Of a DNA stretch of 64,000 nucleotides, positions 29,116 to 39,049 are shown one piece after another. The translations under genes and the position numbers were made by a program. Source of the DNA: Pseudoalteromonas galatheae. Lineage in GTDB: Bacteria > Pseudomonadota > Gammaproteobacteria > Enterobacterales > Alteromonadaceae. How positions within the stretch are numbered: the first letter of the stretch is position 1; every line of letters begins with the position of its first letter. The stretch spans positions 2,973,001 through 3,037,000 of the forward strand of contig NZ_PNCO02000001.1 in the NCBI RefSeq assembly GCF_005886105.2. Direction: 5' to 3'. Under the pieces are notes generated by a model that ran no database searches, was not told the origin of the DNA, and worked only from the letters and a program-made list of their open reading frames with translations.

Positions 29116-32100
29116 TTATGCCTGTGCCATTTGCACCGCTTGTTCTATATCTACGGCAACCATGCGCGATACCCCGGGTTCTGCCATGGTTACCCCCGTC
29201 AGTCTACCCGCCATTTCCATAGCGACCTTATTATGACTGATATAAATAAATTGCACTGTTTGCGACATTTCTTCAACCAAACGACAAAATCGTCCTACGT
29301 TTGCGTCATCAAGCGGTGCATCTACTTCATCCAGCATACAGAATGGGGCTGGATTAAGCCTGAATATTGAGAACACCAATGATAATGCGGTCAGCGCTTT
29401 TTCTCCACCACTTAACAGATGAATTGTCGAGTTTTTCTTACCAGGCGGCCTTGCCATGATAGAAACACCACTTTCAAGCAGGTCATCGCTAGTCAATTCC
29501 AGGTACGCATTTCCCCCGCCAAACACTTTAGGAAATAACTCGGCTAAATCTTCATTCACTTGATTAAAGGTGGCACTGAAGCGGGTTTTGGTCTCTTTAT
29601 CAATTTTTCTGATCACCGCTTCTAACGTTTCTAACGCATTAGTGAGATCGTCCAGCTGTGTATCTAAATAGGTTTTGCGCGCCTTCGCTTCTTCAAACTC
29701 TTCAATTGCGGCTAAGTTCACAGCCCCTAACTTACCAAGATCATTACTCACTCGACTCAAATTAGCTTGATACTGACCCAAGTTTGCATCCTCAGGTAAT
29801 TGTGCCAGCTCCGCTTTTAGTGTCCGACCAAGCTCCTGTAAGGGTTCAAGTGCCGCTTGTGCTTTAATCATCAAGCTTTGCTCTTCAAGTTTCACTTGTT
29901 GCAAAGACTCATTGAGTTTACTCACTTCGCCTTGTGCATCTTTTAATGCCGCTTGTTTTTGGGAGAGGTTTTCCTTAGCTTGGTTGAGCGTATCCAACAT
30001 CGTTTGCTTTTGCGCTTTGGCTTCTAGATGTTGGACGAGCAATAATTCTATGTCTTTATGCGCCTCCGCGAGCGGCTCTTCACAAAGCAAAATATCTGCT
30101 TGCGTTTGCTCGATGCGCTGGTTTATTTCATCGCGACGATGTTGCAAGTGTTCCAACTTAGAATTGCTGAGCTGTAGTTCACTTTCTGCCTGCTGCGATG
30201 CAAGTTTTGTAGTATGAACTAATTGCTGCGCGTCTTGTAATGCGGCGCGCCGAGATTGACTATGTTGTTTAAACTCGGCCAACTTAGCCTCGGCCAGTTG
30301 TTGTTTTTGTTGTACTTTCGCTAGCAACTCATCACGTTGTAATTGCTGTTCAGTATCAAGTTCAAGTTGTTCAATGACCTCGCTTCGTTCTTGAGCAATG
30401 GCATCAAGCTGTTCTTGAATTTTTTGTCCTTGCTCACGCCAAGCGCTCAGATTCTCATCCAGCATTTCAATTTTGGTTTTATGGCTGGCGATTGCTTGTG
30501 CTTTTTCGTGAACGCATTGCTGTGTTTCTAATAAGTCAGCTTGTGTGTCTTCAAGGGCAATACGCTTTTGTGCTACAACCTGCTCAGCCTCTTCGGCGAG
30601 TTGTTGCAAATGAGGAAGCTGAGTATGGCATGACTGCAATTGGGCATAGCGTTTTAATGCGCCACTCTCTTCATTGCTTTTCGCCTTGGCCTTAAAGTTA
30701 TCCCCCACAATAATGCCACTGACCGTCACGCCGAGAAGGAATTGTTCACACGATTGAAAGTCTGTAGATTCAGCACATAATTTTATTTTAGTTAAAAAGC
30801 TGGGGAACAGTCCTGAGCTTATTTTTGTCGCGACGGAATCAACGGGAACTTCGAGTTCAATGGGCCATAGCGTATTCATTTCGCTTTGCTCAACGACTAA
30901 ATGCGTCAACCCAAGCAGTGCCGCTTCCACGCATTCTTCATACCCTGACTCAACAACAAGTTGCGATAACATAGTCGCAGCAGAAGCCTCCGACGCTTCA
31001 TCTGCCCAGCGTGATAACGCTTTTATTTCAGATTGCACTTCTTGTAGCGCCTGAAGCGCTTTTTGAGCATGAGTCTGCGCCTGTAAGATTTCTTCTTTAT
31101 TGGTTTGCTCTTGGCCTTGCAACTTACCAGCTTGGCTTTGTAATTTGGCCATCGCTTGAACTAGCTGATGATGTGCATCCTGAGCTTCAATCAAGTCACT
31201 TTCCAACATAGATGCGTGATGCGTATCAGCCTGTTCCAGCAGCTCAGCCTGACGCTTATCTACGTGCAGTTTAGCTTGCTGTTGTTGCGCTAATTGGCTT
31301 GCCCCTTGCTGTACCTGAGCATGTATTTGTTGGTACTGCTTCTGTGCGCCACTATACTGCGCTTCTAACTGAGCCAGCTCTGTGTCACTTTGCTCATTTG
31401 TGAGTTGAATTTCTTCCAGTTGCAATAGCGCAATTTCAAGTCGTTCAGAAACTTCAGCGACTTTTTCTGCGCTGCTCGCCACATACTCGGCTTGCTCGTC
31501 TTGCGCCTCAATTACTTCTTGCTGTTGTGATTTCAGTATTTGAGACTGCTCAATTAGCAGACGCTTTTTATCTGTTAGATTGACTTTCTGTTGCTCAAGC
31601 GTTGCCAACTGGGTTTCAATTCGGTGCACGCTATGTTGTGCTTGCTCATAGCCATCATTGAAATGCTTAATTTCATGTTCTAGCGTTGCCAAAATGCTGT
31701 CATGGCCACTGTGAGCTTCATTAAAAAATGCTAATTTCTCATTGAGTTTGGCAATTTCTTTGGCTTTGATTGCCTGCTTTTGCTCAAGGCTTTGCCATTT
31801 TAAAATTGCTATCCACGACTTTAGGTCTCGCTCTTGCGACTTTAAAGACTTATATTCGCTCGCCTGTTGTGCTTGAAGTGCCAGTTTATCTAGCTGACTC
31901 TGTAGCTCTTGCCTAACATCGAGCAAACGCTCCATGTTTTCGCGGGTACTCTTGATGCGAGTTTGGGTTTCTCGTCGACGCTCTTTATATTTTGAAATTC
32001 CGGCGGCTTCTTCTAAAAAAACTCTTAACTCTTGCGGCTTACTTTCAATCAAGCGCGAGATCATTCCTTGCTCAATGATTGCGTAACTGCGAGGACCTAG

Positions 32101-32505
32101 GCCAGTACCTAAAAAGATATCTGTGATATCGCGCTTACGGCACTTACTACCATTTAAAAAATAAAGAGATTGGCCATCGCGCGTTACTAAGCGCTTAATG
32201 GCAATTTGATTACGATCTGCAAACGTGCCGGGCAACCGGCCTTGAGTATTATCAAAAATCAGTTCTACAGAAGCTTGCGAGATAGGTTTACGTTTGGTTG
32301 AACCATTAAAAATAACGTCTGTCATGGCATCGCCACGGAGGTTTTTCGCAGAGCTTTCTCCCAGCACCCAGCGAACCGCATCAATAACATTAGACTTACC
32401 ACAGCCGTTTGGCCCAACCACACATGTCATCTGGTCAGGAAACGGGATCTTGGTTGGCTCTACGAAAGATTTAAAGCCGGCCAGTTTGATGCTACTCAGT
32501 CGCAT
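29116..32505 (-). CDS. smc: Chromosome segregation SMC ATPase
   Basis: 1129 aa. Walker A GPNGCGKSNVIDAVRW (residues 32-47) at the N-terminal head, two long Gln/Glu-rich coiled coils (about 165-480 and 650-960) around a hinge (about 500-640), then the C-terminal head with signature LLSGGEKALTALSLVF and Walker B FCMLDEVDAPLDDANV. This is the true Smc type found in Pseudomonas and Alteromonadales, in place of the MukBEF of enterics. Starts MRLSSIKLAGFKSFV. Followed by zipA 18 bp away. Confidence 0.95.
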   Translation of the reverse strand: MRLSSIKLAGFKSFVEPTKIPFPDQMTCVVGPNGCGKSNVIDAVRWVLGESSAKNLRGDAMTDVIFNGSTKRKPISQASVELIFDNTQGRLPGTFADRNQIAIKRLVTRDGQSLYFLNGSKCRKRDITDIFLGTGLGPRSYAIIEQGMISRLIESKPQELRVFLEEAAGISKYKERRRETQTRIKSTRENMERLLDVRQELQSQLDKLALQAQQASEYKSLKSQERDLKSWIAILKWQSLEQKQAIKAKEIAKLNEKLAFFNEAHSGHDSILATLEHEIKHFNDGYEQAQHSVHRIETQLATLEQQKVNLTDKKRLLIEQSQILKSQQQEVIEAQDEQAEYVASSAEKVAEVSERLEIALLQLEEIQLTNEQSDTELAQLEAQYSGAQKQYQQIHAQVQQGASQLAQQQQAKLHVDKRQAELLEQADTHHASMLESDLIEAQDAHHQLVQAMAKLQSQAGKLQGQEQTNKEEILQAQTHAQKALQALQEVQSEIKALSRWADEASEASAATMLSQLVVESGYEECVEAALLGLTHLVVEQSEMNTLWPIELEVPVDSVATKISSGLFPSFLTKIKLCAESTDFQSCEQFLLGVTVSGIIVGDNFKAKAKSNEESGALKRYAQLQSCHTQLPHLQQLAEEAEQVVAQKRIALEDTQADLLETQQCVHEKAQAIASHKTKIEMLDENLSAWREQGQKIQEQLDAIAQERSEVIEQLELDTEQQLQRDELLAKVQQKQQLAEAKLAEFKQHSQSRRAALQDAQQLVHTTKLASQQAESELQLSNSKLEHLQHRRDEINQRIEQTQADILLCEEPLAEAHKDIELLLVQHLEAKAQKQTMLDTLNQAKENLSQKQAALKDAQGEVSKLNESLQQVKLEEQSLMIKAQAALEPLQELGRTLKAELAQLPEDANLGQYQANLSRVSNDLGKLGAVNLAAIEEFEEAKARKTYLDTQLDDLTNALETLEAVIRKIDKETKTRFSATFNQVNEDLAELFPKVFGGGNAYLELTSDDLLESGVSIMARPPGKKNSTIHLLSGGEKALTALSLVFSIFRLNPAPFCMLDEVDAPLDDANVGRFCRLVEEMSQTVQFIYISHNKVAMEMAGRLTGVTMAEPGVSRMVAVDIEQAVQMAQA

Positions 32506-32569
32506 AGCTTATTATTGTTGTTCGCGGTTACTTTTGAGAATAAGACAATTCATTAGTAAGATCTATGCG

Positions 32570-33304
32570 TTAGCAATGACAGCGTTTAATATTATCCAGA
32601 ATGATCCCAGTAGCCATCGCCACATTTAATGACTCAGCACCACCAAACGCAGGAATAGTCACCTTTTTATTGATGTGAGCCGCTATGGTATCGCTAATAC
32701 CATGAGACTCGCTGCCCATTACCAACACGGCATTACGACTAAATTGACACTGATGCACACTTTCACCACCAAGGAATGCACCATAGCACTCGCCTTGATA
32801 TTGCTTTAAAAAGGCCTCAAGATCGGTTCTCACCACATTAACACGCACAAATGAGCCCATGGTGGCACTGATCACTTTAGGGTTAAATTGATCGGCGCAG
32901 TTTTCGCTCACCACAAGCTGCGTCAATCCATACCAATCAGCAAGACGAATAATGGTACCGAGATTACCTGGGTCTGAGACTCCATCTAATGCTAACACTA
33001 ACCCAGCAGTATTAATTTCTTCTGCCGGCGGCATTGCAACGACCGCTATCGCTGCATTATTTGACACTAAAGTGCTCACCTTACTCAGCACTTCCTCTTC
33101 TGCTTCGACACAGGCAATATTAACGAGTTTGGATTTATACTTTGTCATGAACTCATTGGTCGCGAACAGCTGTTCAACGGCCAACCCAGCATCAACTAAC
33201 TCAATCACATTCTTCTCGCCTTGTACCAAATACAGGCCATGTTGTTTGCGATATTTTTTTTGCCCTAAAGCACGAAGTAGTTTTTGTTGATTCTTGGAGA
33301 TCAT
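32570..33304 (-). CDS. TrmH/SpoU-family RNA 2'-O-methyltransferase
   Basis: 244 aa. An N-terminal substrate-binding domain (LRALGQKKYRKQHGLYLVQGEKNV) precedes a SPOUT knot domain with ALDGVSDPGNLGTIIR (motif 1), VMGSESHGIS (motif 2) and PAFGGAESLNVAMATGI (motif 3). Likely an rRNA or tRNA ribose methylase; the exact nucleotide cannot be read from sequence. I start at the ATG at 33304, which has GAGGTG 4 nt upstream. The ATG at 33331 lies in a -10-like sequence (GGTATAATG). Confidence 0.88.
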   Translation of the reverse strand: MISKNQQKLLRALGQKKYRKQHGLYLVQGEKNVIELVDAGLAVEQLFATNEFMTKYKSKLVNIACVEAEEEVLSKVSTLVSNNAAIAVVAMPPAEEINTAGLVLALDGVSDPGNLGTIIRLADWYGLTQLVVSENCADQFNPKVISATMGSFVRVNVVRTDLEAFLKQYQGECYGAFLGGESVHQCQFSRNAVLVMGSESHGISDTIAAHINKKVTIPAFGGAESLNVAMATGIILDNIKRCHC

Positions 33305-33431
33305 GTGCACCTCAAAAGTTGGATTTATCATTATACCTGTTCAGTATCAGATAAAAAGCGTTTCCACGAGGCATTAAGCTAAGAAATTATGTTATCTTGT
33401 GCCGAATGACACACAAGGCATAGAGGTAATC

Positions 33432-33728
33432 ATGTCACCTGAGCTAACGCTTATTTTACTCAATTTTATTCTCCTTTTTGTGGCCTACGTATTCGTTTAC
33501 CCAAAGTTAAAAGAGAAAAGCCTCGCCAGTATCAGCAAACAAGATTTATTGGTTACTGCGGTTTCTTTAGTCGTGTCTGGAAGTTTGTACTATGGCAAGG
33601 GTATCGAATTTTCGTTAGTGTTTTTTGAGAGTAACTGGGTGGTGTTTACGATTGTCGCATTTAGCGTGATTGAAATCCCATTTCTACTGTGGTTTAAGCG
33701 TCGCTATAACATGAAGTTTGGAGAGTAA
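33432..33728 (+). CDS. Small membrane protein of unknown function
   Basis: 98 aa. The ATG at 33432 has AGAGGTAAT directly upstream and is preferred to one at 33399. Hydrophobic segments at about 6-24, 36-52 and 65-85 suggest three membrane helices with a basic C-terminus (FKRRYNMKFGE). I do not recognise the family. Single gene between two genes on the other strand. Confidence 0.7.
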   Translation: MSPELTLILLNFILLFVAYVFVYPKLKEKSLASISKQDLLVTAVSLVVSGSLYYGKGIEFSLVFFESNWVVFTIVAFSVIEIPFLLWFKRRYNMKFGE

Positions 33729-33760
33729 TAGAGAGGTAACTACGCCTCTCTATTCGCTTA

Positions 33761-34768
33761 TCACTCAGCTCGCTTTTCGCGACCGAGTAACGCCATTGCG
33801 GCTTCTTTCACATCTTTTTGCTCATAAAGCACTTGATAGATCTGCTCAGTGATAGGCATTTCAATACCAGTGCGTTTGGCAAGTAGATAAACTTCTTTGG
33901 TATTACGATAGCCTTCAACCACTTGACCAATACTCGACATCGCCTCATCGACCGACTTTCCCGAGCCAAGCGCAAGACCAAAGCGGCGATTACGCGACTG
34001 GTTATCCGTACAAGTGAGAATCAGATCACCAAGCCCTGCCATACCCATAAAGGTTTCAGAGCGCGCGCCTAACGCACACCCTAAACGACAAAGTTCAGCG
34101 AGTCCTCGGGTGATAAGCGCCGTTCTGGCATTCGCACCAAAACCAAAGCCGTCAGACATGCCCGCGCCAATTGCGATAACGTTTTTAACTGCGCCACCGA
34201 GCTGAATACCAATAAAGTCTTCGTTGCTATAGACCCGAAACGAGCGGCCGCAATGTAACAGCTCTGCGAGCTCTTCACGAAATTTTGCACAAACCGAAGA
34301 CACAGAAATAGCAGTGGGTAATCCCGCGGCCATTTCTTTTGCAAAAGTAGGTCCACTTAGCACCGCCAGCGGCACATCGTCACCTAACACATCCAGTGCA
34401 ACTTCTTGCAATAGTCGCCCAGTATTTGGTTCAAGCCCCTTGGTTGCCCAAGCTACTTTTGCATTCTCAAGTAGCATAGGTTTAATCTTCTTCAAGGTGT
34501 CTGCAAACGCGTGACTTGGCACAACCACCAAAATACGCTCGCTAGACTTAACAGCCGTTTCTAAATCGGCCTCAAGTTCAAGCGTGTTTGGAAACTGGAT
34601 GTCAGGAAGATAACGTTGGTTTTTGCGCTCAGCTGCTAGCGCCTCAACGTGTTCGCTATTGCGTCCCCACAGTGTCACTTGATGACCATTTCGGGCGAAA
34701 CAAATAGCAAGGGCGGTGCCATAAGACCCCGCCCCTAATACAGTTACAGCTGATTTTGCTGTACTCAT
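33761..34768 (-). CDS. gpsA: Glycerol-3-phosphate dehydrogenase [NAD(P)+]
   Basis: Reduces dihydroxyacetone phosphate to sn-glycerol-3-phosphate for phospholipid synthesis. Dinucleotide fold [27 protein letters not shown] at the N-terminus, [17 protein letters not shown] and [11 protein letters not shown] in the middle, catalytic Lys in [14 protein letters not shown] (about residue 194), and the [20 protein letters not shown] block. 335 aa. The ATG at 34768 follows the secB stop by 3 bp, so translation is probably coupled; a TTG just before it is less likely. Confidence 0.96.
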   Translation of the reverse strand: MSTAKSAVTVLGAGSYGTALAICFARNGHQVTLWGRNSEHVEALAAERKNQRYLPDIQFPNTLELEADLETAVKSSERILVVVPSHAFADTLKKIKPMLLENAKVAWATKGLEPNTGRLLQEVALDVLGDDVPLAVLSGPTFAKEMAAGLPTAISVSSVCAKFREELAELLHCGRSFRVYSNEDFIGIQLGGAVKNVIAIGAGMSDGFGFGANARTALITRGLAELCRLGCALGARSETFMGMAGLGDLILTCTDNQSRNRRFGLALGSGKSVDEAMSSIGQVVEGYRNTKEVYLLAKRTGIEMPITEQIYQVLYEQKDVKEAAMALLGREKRAE

Positions 34769-34771
34769 CAA

Positions 34772-35260
34772 TTATGCGTCAGCAGTTTGCTCAGGCTGTG
34801 CTTGAGCCGCACGTTGCTGCATATACTGAGCGAATAATGCGTCAAAGTTAACTGGCGCAAGGTTTAACTGCGGGAAAGTACCACGGTTAACTAGACTAGC
34901 TACCGCTTCACGCGCATAAGGGAATAGGATGTTAGGGCAGAATGCGCCTAGCATGTGTGCCATTTGCATTTCTTCAAGATCTGCAATGGCAAAGATACCA
35001 GCTTGTTGGATTTCACATAGGAATGCAGTTTCTTCACCAATCGTTGCCGTTACTGTTAGTGCTAGAACAACTTCAAATACGTTTTCATCAAGCTTTGCTG
35101 AACGCGTGTCCATGTCTAGCTTAACTTCTGGTGTCCACTCTTTCTGGAAGATACCTGGTGAGTTTGGCGTTTCAAACGATACATCTTTAGTGTAGATACG
35201 TTGAATGTTGAACTGAGCGCCTTCTTGTTGTTGTTCTGCTGCTTGGTTTTGTTCTGCCAT
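34772..35260 (-). CDS. secB: Protein-export chaperone SecB
   Basis: Holds secretory preproteins unfolded and hands them to SecA. 162 aa; the core [19 protein letters not shown] is the family signature, followed by the beta-sheet core, the [38 protein letters not shown] block and a Gln/Ala-rich tail. Located between grxC and gpsA as in E. coli. Confidence 0.97.
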   Translation of the reverse strand: MAEQNQAAEQQQEGAQFNIQRIYTKDVSFETPNSPGIFQKEWTPEVKLDMDTRSAKLDENVFEVVLALTVTATIGEETAFLCEIQQAGIFAIADLEEMQMAHMLGAFCPNILFPYAREAVASLVNRGTFPQLNLAPVNFDALFAQYMQQRAAQAQPEQTADA

Positions 35261-35344
35261 GATAATTTCCTAAATTCTGTTGTGATCCTGCTAAATTCTT
35301 AGCAGTCATTATAAAAAGTAAGCTGAGCTAAAGCTCAATCAATC

Positions 35345-35602
35345 TTATGCTTGTAATAGCTTATCGAGTTCGCCTTGCGCTTCAAGCGCCATCATATCGT
35401 CGCAACCACCAATATGGCGCTCAGCGATAAAGATTTGTGGAACGGTATAGCTACCGTTGGCTTTTTCGATCATCTCGTCACGAAGCTCAGGCTGTGCGCC
35501 AATATCATACTCTGTGTATGTGACACCTTTTGCATCTAATAATGCTTTTGCGCGATGACAAAATGGACAATAGTCTTTGGTATAAATTACGACTTGGCTC
35601 AT
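35345..35602 (-). CDS. grxC: Glutaredoxin 3
   Basis: Small glutathione-dependent thiol oxidoreductase. 85 aa with active site C-P-F-C (usual form CPYC) near residue 11 and the GSH-binding TVPQIFI and GGCDDMMAL segments. I use the second of two adjacent ATG codons (35602), which has GAGG at a better distance. Part of the rhodanese-grxC-secB-gpsA run. Confidence 0.95.
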   Translation of the reverse strand: MSQVVIYTKDYCPFCHRAKALLDAKGVTYTEYDIGAQPELRDEMIEKANGSYTVPQIFIAERHIGGCDDMMALEAQGELDKLLQA

Positions 35603-35614
35603 CATAGACCTCAG

Positions 35615-36061
35615 TTATTTTCCGTTAGAGATTGGTAAACCCGCACTTTGCCATGCGCCAATACCACCTGATAATACGAACACTTGCCCGAATCCAGCTT
35701 TGTGCATGTTATCAGCAACAGCAGATGCCGTCATACCTGTGTTACAGACCAATATAATGGGCTTAGATTTATGTTTTTCAAGACCAGCAAAATCTTTTTG
35801 CTTGAGTTTTTCCGCACTCACCTGCTCAGAACCTGCAATGTGACCTTGGTTAAACTCTTTTGCTGCACGCATATCGAGTACCTGACCATCTTGGCGGTTA
35901 ACTAGCATGGTTAGCTGCTGAGGATTAATTTGTCTAATTTTCGAAAACTTACTCTTAAACCAACTACTCACTAACATCGCGGCTAACACAACCCAAATGA
36001 TGCTAAGTACCGGATGGTTACCTAAAAACGCAACGTATTGTTCCATTAATTTATCAACCAA
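35615..36061 (-). CDS. yibN: Membrane-anchored rhodanese-like protein (YibN type)
   Basis: 148 aa. One N-terminal membrane helix (about 15-32, VLSIIWVVLAAMLVSSWF) then a rhodanese domain (about 45-145) with the active-site Cys in LVCNTGMTASAVADNM. It resembles E. coli YibN, which occupies the same place upstream of grxC. The physiological sulphur acceptor is unknown. First gene of the run; the 250 bp up to divergent gpmI hold its promoter. Confidence 0.9.
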   Translation of the reverse strand: MVDKLMEQYVAFLGNHPVLSIIWVVLAAMLVSSWFKSKFSKIRQINPQQLTMLVNRQDGQVLDMRAAKEFNQGHIAGSEQVSAEKLKQKDFAGLEKHKSKPIILVCNTGMTASAVADNMHKAGFGQVFVLSGGIGAWQSAGLPISNGK

Positions 36062-36311
36062 AAATTATTAAACGATAAAGTGGCAGCAAGTATACCTGCT
36101 TTATTCTCGACAAAACAGACTTGTTCAACATGAGCAAATATCAATCTCAAAGTTGATAATTCATCACTGTGGGGCTGAATATTCATACAAAAAAAGGTAT
36201 TCTACTTGTCAGCAACCAGAGCAAACTTATAGTGACGCTGCAAAGCTCGGCATTGTAGCGCTTGTTATAAGATTTCAACATCGTGCCTAATTCAGGATTT
36301 CAGGAGCGCAA

Positions 36312-37853
36312 ATGACAGCTAAGAAAAAGCCATTGGTATTAATGATTTTAGACGGTTGGGGCTATCGCGAAGAAAGCGAGAGCAATGCTATTTTAGCAGC
36401 CAATACCCCAGTATTAGATGAACTATGGCGCTCTGCTCCGCACACCTTGATTTCAGGTTCAGGTCTTGATGTTGGTCTGCCTGATGGGCAAATGGGGAAT
36501 TCCGAAGTTGGCCACGTTAACCTCGGCGCGGGGCGTGTGGTTTATCAAGACTTCACGCGGATCACTAAAGCGATTGATGATGGTGAGTTTGAGCACAACC
36601 CAGCTCTGGTTGAGAACATAGACAAAGCAGTAGCAAAAGGTAAAGCCGTTCACCTGATGGGATTATTGAGCCCAGGTGGCGTTCACAGTCATGAAGACCA
36701 CATAGTTGCGGCAATTAAATTAGCAGCTGAGCGCGGTGCAACCGTTTATTTGCACGCATTTTTGGATGGCCGCGATACACCACCTCGCAGCGCACAGGCG
36801 TCAATTGAAAAAATGGAAGCTTTGATGCAGTCACTCAATTGTGGCCGACTAGCGTCTATTATTGGTCGCTACTATGCTATGGACCGTGACAATCGTTGGG
36901 ACCGCGTCGAGTCTGCATACAACCTGATGGTAAGTGGCGACGCTGATTTTACTTATAGTAATGGCGTTGAAGCGCTACAAGCAGCTTACGCGCGTGATGA
37001 AAACGATGAGTTTGTTAAAGCATCGGTGATCACCGAAGAAGGGCAACCAGCCGCTACTATCAATGATGGCGATACGGTTATCTTTATGAACTTCCGTGCA
37101 GACCGAGCGCGCCAAATGACCCGTGCTTTTGTTGATGCTGACTTTAACGGCTTCGAAAAACGTAAAGCACCGGACCTAAGTGCGTTTGTTATGATGACTG
37201 AGTACGCTGCCGACATCAAAGCCCCTATCGCTTTTGCGCCTGAAGCATTGGTTAACGTGCTAGGTGAATGGCTAGCTAAGCACAACAAAACTCAGCTGCG
37301 TATTTCAGAAACGGAAAAATATGCTCATGTCACTTTCTTCTTTAGCGGCGGTCGCGAAGATCTCTTTGAAGGTGAAAAACGTGAACTCATTCCTTCTCCA
37401 CAGGTTGCCACTTACGACTTACAGCCAGAGATGAACTCAGAAATGCTAACTGATAAGTTAGTTGAAGCAATTCATAGCGGTGAATTTGACGTGATTATCT
37501 GTAACTACCCAAATGGTGACATGGTTGGGCACTCTGGTGTATTCGAAGCTGCTGTAAAAGCATGTGAAGCCGTTGATAAGTGTATCGGTCGTGTTGTTGC
37601 TGCGCTAAAAGAAAGCGGTGGCGAAGCTCTTATTACCGCTGATCACGGCAATGCAGAGCAAATGCTTAACCCTAAAACAGGTCAAGCTCATACCGCTCAC
37701 ACCAGCGAGCCTGTACCATTTATTTATGTAGGTCGTGATGCAGAGCCACAAGCAGGAAAAGCACTAAGCGATGTTGCACCAACAATGCTGCATTTACTCG
37801 GTATGGAGCAGCCTAGCGAGATGACTGGCACTCCAATTATGCGTTTAAAATAA
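36312..37853 (+). CDS. gpmI: 2,3-bisphosphoglycerate-independent phosphoglycerate mutase
   Basis: Interconverts 3- and 2-phosphoglycerate; Mn2+-dependent alkaline-phosphatase-fold enzyme. 513 aa. The N-terminal metal site is [11 protein letters not shown], the phospho-Ser lies in [17 protein letters not shown] (about residue 63), the transferase domain has HSHEDHI and [10 protein letters not shown], and the C-terminal metal ligands are in [12 protein letters not shown] and [11 protein letters not shown]. Preceded by CAGGAG. Opposite yibN, as in E. coli (gpmM). Confidence 0.97.
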   Translation: MTAKKKPLVLMILDGWGYREESESNAILAANTPVLDELWRSAPHTLISGSGLDVGLPDGQMGNSEVGHVNLGAGRVVYQDFTRITKAIDDGEFEHNPALVENIDKAVAKGKAVHLMGLLSPGGVHSHEDHIVAAIKLAAERGATVYLHAFLDGRDTPPRSAQASIEKMEALMQSLNCGRLASIIGRYYAMDRDNRWDRVESAYNLMVSGDADFTYSNGVEALQAAYARDENDEFVKASVITEEGQPAATINDGDTVIFMNFRADRARQMTRAFVDADFNGFEKRKAPDLSAFVMMTEYAADIKAPIAFAPEALVNVLGEWLAKHNKTQLRISETEKYAHVTFFFSGGREDLFEGEKRELIPSPQVATYDLQPEMNSEMLTDKLVEAIHSGEFDVIICNYPNGDMVGHSGVFEAAVKACEAVDKCIGRVVAALKESGGEALITADHGNAEQMLNPKTGQAHTAHTSEPVPFIYVGRDAEPQAGKALSDVAPTMLHLLGMEQPSEMTGTPIMRLK

Positions 37854-37865
37854 CGGCCTGCCTGT

Positions 37866-39011
37866 ATGCCGTTAAAAACGACATTTCACTATGCTGCACT
37901 TTTCGGTGCAGCGTTACTCATGGCAACAGCGCCCGCTGTTGCCAACGAATCTAGAACCAAACAAGACTTAAACGAAGTCCAGCAACAGCTTAAAGCTAGC
38001 CAACAAGCATTAGAAAAGCAGCGCGGTGAAATTAATCGTCACGAAGCGAAGCTCAAAGCCTTTGAACTTGATATTGCCAAAAGTGCCAAAGCAATCTCAC
38101 TCACAGAAGTAGGGATCAAAGAAAACCAAACTGAGCAGGCTGAACTTAAAAAGCAAGAAAGCACGCTGCTAAACGACAAGAAAAAATTTGAAAAGATCCT
38201 CGCGGCTCAGCTAAAAAGTGCCTACATGACAGGCTCTCATGATTATTCCAGAATGTTACTTAATCAAGAGCATGCCACAAAGCTAGAGCGCACCATTGCC
38301 TATTATGATTACCTAAATAAAGCACGGATTAAACAGCTCGAACAACTGAAATCTATCGGCAAAGAATTGGCACAGACTCAAGCAGAGTTAGCACGAACAC
38401 AAGCACGCTTAGAAGCGCTACAAAACCATCAGAACGAACGCTTGGAAGCGCTCAAAAAGGCGCAGCAAGAACGTCAAAACCAGCTTGCAAACCTAAATAA
38501 CAAACTCAGTGAAACACGCTCTGCTATCGCATATTTAAAAGAAAATGAGCAAACCTTAATCCAAACCTTAGAAGAGCTTGCCAAGGCCCAGAGAGAAGCC
38601 GAAGTACGCTTAGATGGGTTAGCCAAACTCAAAGGCAAAATGAGTTTACCGACCAGAGGCCGAATTAAGCATAAATTCGGCCAAAGCAAGCATGCTGGAA
38701 TGAATTGGAAGGGTGTTCTCATTGGTGCAAAAGAAGGTGCTGAAATTGCGAGTGTCGCTCCCGGTCAAGTCGTATATGCAGATTGGTTAAACGGCTTTGG
38801 CTGGGTTATTGTGCTCGACCATGGTCATGGTTTTATGAGCCTATATGGCCACGCACAAACGCTGCTTCGCGATGTTGGCGATCAAGTTCGCAGTGGTGAA
38901 GTGATCGCTTTGGTAGGACAAAGCGGCGGACAAAGAGATTCTGGTCTATACTTTGAGATACGGCATAAGGGAAGCGCTGTAGATCCGATAAAATGGTGCA
39001 GATCCAGTTAA
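37866..39011 (+). CDS. envC: Murein hydrolase activator EnvC
   Basis: Activates AmiA/AmiB amidases at the septum. 381 aa: signal peptide (cleavage after about residue 26, APAVA), a long coiled coil (27-250) rich in Gln, Lys and Glu, then a LytM/M23 domain (about 260-381). The metal ligands of active LytM enzymes are not conserved (GMNWKG in place of the His motif; SGLYFEIRHKG in place of HxH), as expected for a non-enzymatic activator. 12 bp after gpmI, same order as E. coli. Confidence 0.94.
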   Translation: MPLKTTFHYAALFGAALLMATAPAVANESRTKQDLNEVQQQLKASQQALEKQRGEINRHEAKLKAFELDIAKSAKAISLTEVGIKENQTEQAELKKQESTLLNDKKKFEKILAAQLKSAYMTGSHDYSRMLLNQEHATKLERTIAYYDYLNKARIKQLEQLKSIGKELAQTQAELARTQARLEALQNHQNERLEALKKAQQERQNQLANLNNKLSETRSAIAYLKENEQTLIQTLEELAKAQREAEVRLDGLAKLKGKMSLPTRGRIKHKFGQSKHAGMNWKGVLIGAKEGAEIASVAPGQVVYADWLNGFGWVIVLDHGHGFMSLYGHAQTLLRDVGDQVRSGEVIALVGQSGGQRDSGLYFEIRHKGSAVDPIKWCRSS

Positions 39012-39049
39012 CTGAATAACCCGTGCTGCGCCTTGATGAGGAGCAGCAC

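Noticed and set aside
30343..31211. Several plus-strand frames of 60-100 codons within smc, ligA, mutY and both chemoreceptor genes
   Set aside because: They mirror long coding regions on the other strand, lack ribosome binding sites and show no protein-like features.
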